Positions 5,275-7,854 of a stretch of 7,854 bases of DNA are shown here, piece by piece; within the stretch, counting starts at the first letter, position 1; every line of letters starts with the position of its first letter. The notes under the pieces are model-generated. The model worked only from the letters and a program-made list of their open reading frames with translations, ran no database searches and was not told the DNA's origin. The position numbers and the translations under genes are program-made. Source of the DNA: an uncultured Prevotellaceae bacterium (GTDB lineage: Bacteria > Bacteroidota > Bacteroidia > Bacteroidales > Bacteroidaceae). The stretch spans positions 1 through 7,854 of the forward strand of contig CALCEL010000053.1 of assembly GCA_937900485.1 (NCBI GenBank), given 5' to 3'.

Positions 5275-7659
5275 TTACTTTTTCTTTACTTTGTTTTCTT
5301 TACCACTATAAAATTCATATTGATATTTGGACTTTAGACGAAACTTGTCACCTGTTTTTTGACTTTCAGAAATCAATCTACCCATAATATCATATGAATA
5401 TGAAGTTATCAGGCCCTTCTCATCTGTAGTCTCACTTAGAAGCAAGGTGTTAGGCGAATACAAATATGTTTTAATTAAAAAACCGTTCATTCTTAACCCA
5501 TCAATAGTCTTATAAAAATTATTACGAATTTCCGCATTATTATCATGGTCAAGTTTTTGTATCAAGCTGTTCAAACCAGTACTGGTTATACTTTTACCCG
5601 TATCACCGTGACCATTATTCCACTTTGCCACGACAACTGGTTTCAAACCGTCGCATCCCCACAAAATATAAGTTGGGTAACCTTTCTCATCAATCACAAC
5701 AGGATTTCCGTACTCATCCGTTTTCCTCACCTCATACAATACTTCTTCTGCTTTTTTCTCGCCAAACTCAGTACGCCTCGTCTCCTTTGACACATACGGA
5801 ACACCTATATCTGTCAAAGAATAAGTCTTGGTATTACTTATGCAGTATCTGTATCTTTGTATCATCGTCGTTTCTGGAAGAATTATATTTTTCCTTGTCA
5901 AATCATTGTATTCATTACCCTCATTTGTATAAGTATGGACTTCATTCTCTAGTCCTAACGGACTATACGTACAGATAATTATTGGCATCCTGTATTTATT
6001 GTACACATAGCACTTTTTACTATTTACAAAAACGGAATCACACCTGGTATTTCTATTCTCCTCTGCAAGGAGAATACGATTCGTGAAGACATTGTATTTA
6101 TACCACACCGCAAAAATCATAGGACAATAATTATTCGATTCATCAAACCATGACACCTTATTGTTACTTTCATCATAAACCACAGACGTGTCACCAGCAC
6201 TCCAACAATATTTATATGTATATTTCTCAATCAAACTGTCTCTTTCATCATAGATTTCCTTGGATAGAAGCTTACCACGCTCAAAAGCATAGCTCGTAAA
6301 CGGAGGTACACTTGTGGAGGTGGACGCATAAATCGAGCATGCCTTTAAATCAATGTCACATTTTTGCAAATTTGGATTATAAGGCAAGTCGTAATTTGTA
6401 AATGTATAACGTGTTTTGGAGTATATTTTATCATTCTTGTCATACACATTCTCCGTCACCACAGAATACCCGACATCAGGACTATTAAAATTCATCGGAT
6501 ACACATCAACAGATTCCGCCGAAATGACCTCAATCCAAATATCTTTATTAAAGCATACCTTATTGTAATGAGAAGGGAGACCTTTTGAAATACCCGAACT
6601 CATTCCTCTGTCTTCATAAATAAACTCTCTTTTTAATCTCCTTTCCCCATTCATATCATAATCCGTAATTGAACACACTCTAAGACCGCCAGAAATACTA
6701 TTATAATTATTGGTCACGAGCTCACCTTTATTAAGGTCAAACACCTTCGAATAATAATTCAATTCGTATTCATACTCAGAAGATCCGCCGGTAGGATATA
6801 CTATTTCCTTAAGTACATACGTTTTTGTTGTCTCTAATCTCGGATTACGTATACGTCTACAGGTCTCAATATCTGCAGGGATTCTCCACAGTCCGTCACC
6901 ATAGCCACAATAGTATTCCCATGAGTCCGTGTATATTTTCGGAGTTGTTGTAGGCCAAAGCAATTCCTTATTATCCTCATTATAGTAACTAAATTTATAG
7001 CTCATATAATCTTTGCCATCTTTCACAGGCAATGATGACAAAACATCTTGATTGAAATAACTAATTTCTTTTAACAAGGAATGATGTCTTTTCTTGTCAA
7101 TGTCAAAAGAGATTATCAAGTCTAAGGGTAACCGTCTGACACGTATACTTTTAAGATAATAGCACTTAAGTTTCTCCGCTATTAATTTCTGCATGCCTTT
7201 TTTATTTCTATACAAATTATCAACAGTCGGTAAATAGTCAAACATCCCATAAAAATTGTATGGGTTATAATTGGAGTTTAGGTTTAGCTCAACTCTTGAC
7301 CAGCCTGTCCAATATATGTTTGGGATATAGTACAGACAATCAGAATTGACCTCGAACTGATTACCATAGGTTAATTCCTGTTCATAATTAAACTCTAAAA
7401 TTTCAGTCTTTGTCGATATTTTAGTCAGCCTTACAGGCATCAGCAAGAAGCCTGTGTATCCGTCAATTTCTTTATTATTATCCGCTGAAAAACCATGATT
7501 CTTTCGGTTACCACTATTATTTGTATGTCTTATGAACTGCGGCGCATAGCGGACATCACACATTCTGCCATCAGTAGCATATTCAAAGGAAATCTCATGA
7601 TTATCCACTGTTTTAATCTTAGACAGTCTCCAACATGAAGATATTAAATGAGTCCTCAC
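5275..7659 (-). CDS. YD-repeat/Rhs scaffold protein, 5' part frame-broken
   Basis: From a GTG at 7659 this frame gives 794 residues, but that start is probably artificial. The frame stays open upstream to 7803, and those extra 48 codons include DGTRFTFGG, a motif typical of this family; no ATG lies between. An in-frame TGA at 7804-7806 stops it. Motifs seen are YPTGG at 288-292 followed by an EYEYE strand and then SGGLRV, TYILWGCDG around 663-671, and a clear YD repeat YSYDIMGR at 754-761. These occur in the same order in large Bacteroidota Rhs proteins. There is no toxin tip, and the C terminus is short and basic (NKVKKK). Its stop lies 2 nt before the next YD-repeat gene, so the two form an operon and may build one shell together. 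The 5' end, where an export signal would lie, is outside the window. Confidence 0.8.
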   Translation of the reverse strand: MRTHLISSCWRLSKIKTVDNHEISFEYATDGRMCDVRYAPQFIRHTNNSGNRKNHGFSADNNKEIDGYTGFLLMPVRLTKISTKTEILEFNYEQELTYGNQFEVNSDCLYYIPNIYWTGWSRVELNLNSNYNPYNFYGMFDYLPTVDNLYRNKKGMQKLIAEKLKCYYLKSIRVRRLPLDLIISFDIDKKRHHSLLKEISYFNQDVLSSLPVKDGKDYMSYKFSYYNEDNKELLWPTTTPKIYTDSWEYYCGYGDGLWRIPADIETCRRIRNPRLETTKTYVLKEIVYPTGGSSEYEYELNYYSKVFDLNKGELVTNNYNSISGGLRVCSITDYDMNGERRLKREFIYEDRGMSSGISKGLPSHYNKVCFNKDIWIEVISAESVDVYPMNFNSPDVGYSVVTENVYDKNDKIYSKTRYTFTNYDLPYNPNLQKCDIDLKACSIYASTSTSVPPFTSYAFERGKLLSKEIYDERDSLIEKYTYKYCWSAGDTSVVYDESNNKVSWFDESNNYCPMIFAVWYKYNVFTNRILLAEENRNTRCDSVFVNSKKCYVYNKYRMPIIICTYSPLGLENEVHTYTNEGNEYNDLTRKNIILPETTMIQRYRYCISNTKTYSLTDIGVPYVSKETRRTEFGEKKAEEVLYEVRKTDEYGNPVVIDEKGYPTYILWGCDGLKPVVVAKWNNGHGDTGKSITSTGLNSLIQKLDHDNNAEIRNNFYKTIDGLRMNGFLIKTYLYSPNTLLLSETTDEKGLITSYSYDIMGRLISESQKTGDKFRLKSKYQYEFYSGKENKVKKK

Positions 7660-7854
7660 CTGGCCATAATAATGGATACAGAATTCAGTAGCATCAATAC
7701 CGCCGAATGTGAATCTCGTACCATCGGAAGTGACAAGGGTAAAACCAATAATAAAATTCTGATTTTTACCACTATCCCTATAAAAAGTAGTGAAAATTCT
7801 GGTTCATCCGACATTTCGAGTGATGATATGATAGAGAAGTGAAGAAAACCGCTG
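7656..7854 (-). pseudogene. 3' end of the upstream Rhs frame, separated from the next gene by a frameshift
   Basis: A frame open to the window edge (first full codon at 7853) runs 65 codons to a TGA at 7658-7656, overlapping the GTG at 7659 as GTGA. Its first ~24 residues include SDEPEFSLLF, which resembles the EPDxFSF region that precedes the DGT..FGG motif in Bacteroidota Rhs proteins. After that it becomes implausible as protein (a leucine/valine-rich stretch). The frame of the downstream gene takes over with FYRDSGKN. Adding one T to the T5 run (plus-strand A5 at 7782-7786) would join them as EPEFSLLFYRDSGKN. So this is most likely the interrupted 5' part of the same gene; a genuine short gene is less likely. 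Confidence 0.5.

Noticed and set aside
1955..7659. Type VI secretion Rhs effector
   Set aside because: The tip-bearing protein has a Sec signal peptide, and no PAAR domain, VgrG or Tss gene is visible, so Sec-exported YD-repeat protein is the better reading within this window.
7648..7842. Plus-strand open frame at the window edge
   Set aside because: It is antisense to sequence with Rhs family motifs on the minus strand and has no features of its own.

Overview
The window looks like a piece of a Bacteroidota chromosome (Bacteroides/Prevotella-like). It is AT-rich, lacks strong Shine-Dalgarno sequences, and its main proteins are YD-repeat/Rhs proteins of the style common in that phylum (YYDGLGRP, DHLGNVR, YPFGG and CAGNPV motifs). 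The genus call is an inference from protein style. All genes supported here are on the minus strand, so transcription runs from high to low coordinates.

Layout in the direction of transcription. (1) 7854-7656 holds the end of an upstream Rhs-type reading frame that enters from outside the window. It is broken by an apparent one-base shift, most simply at a T5 run (plus-strand A5 at 7782-7786). (2) 7659-5275 is a long YD-repeat protein that is very probably the continuation of the same gene. (3) Two bases later, 5272-1955 encodes a second YD-repeat protein with its own signal peptide, a full Rhs-associated core and a C-terminal toxin-like tip. (4) 1974-1567, overlapping the toxin stop, encodes a four-helix membrane protein, the candidate immunity protein. 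(5) 1566-1353 is non-coding, with two hairpins and one weak promoter-like motif. (6) 1352-555 is an orphan Rhs tip: a short piece of the core joined to a different toxin-like domain. (7) 561-31, overlapping the orphan stop by 7 nt, encodes a single-pass membrane protein, the second candidate immunity protein. Positions 1-30 hold nothing I can identify.

In outline this is a polymorphic-toxin locus: one Rhs/YD scaffold carrying an active tip and its immunity gene, followed by a displaced spare tip with a different immunity gene. The core piece in the orphan (1081-1243) is a direct repeat of that in the main gene (2559-2721): 148 of 163 bases match, and only 1 of the 15 differences changes an amino acid. 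Such a repeat could let the spare tip recombine onto the scaffold. The two tips look unrelated at first reading, yet both have a His followed about 100 residues later by an Asn-Cys motif, and an Ala-Gly 11-12 residues after the Cys. That order is what a circularly permuted papain-like (NlpC/P60-LRAT type) fold would show. The toxin and immunity roles are inferences from layout and motifs; nothing here proves activity.
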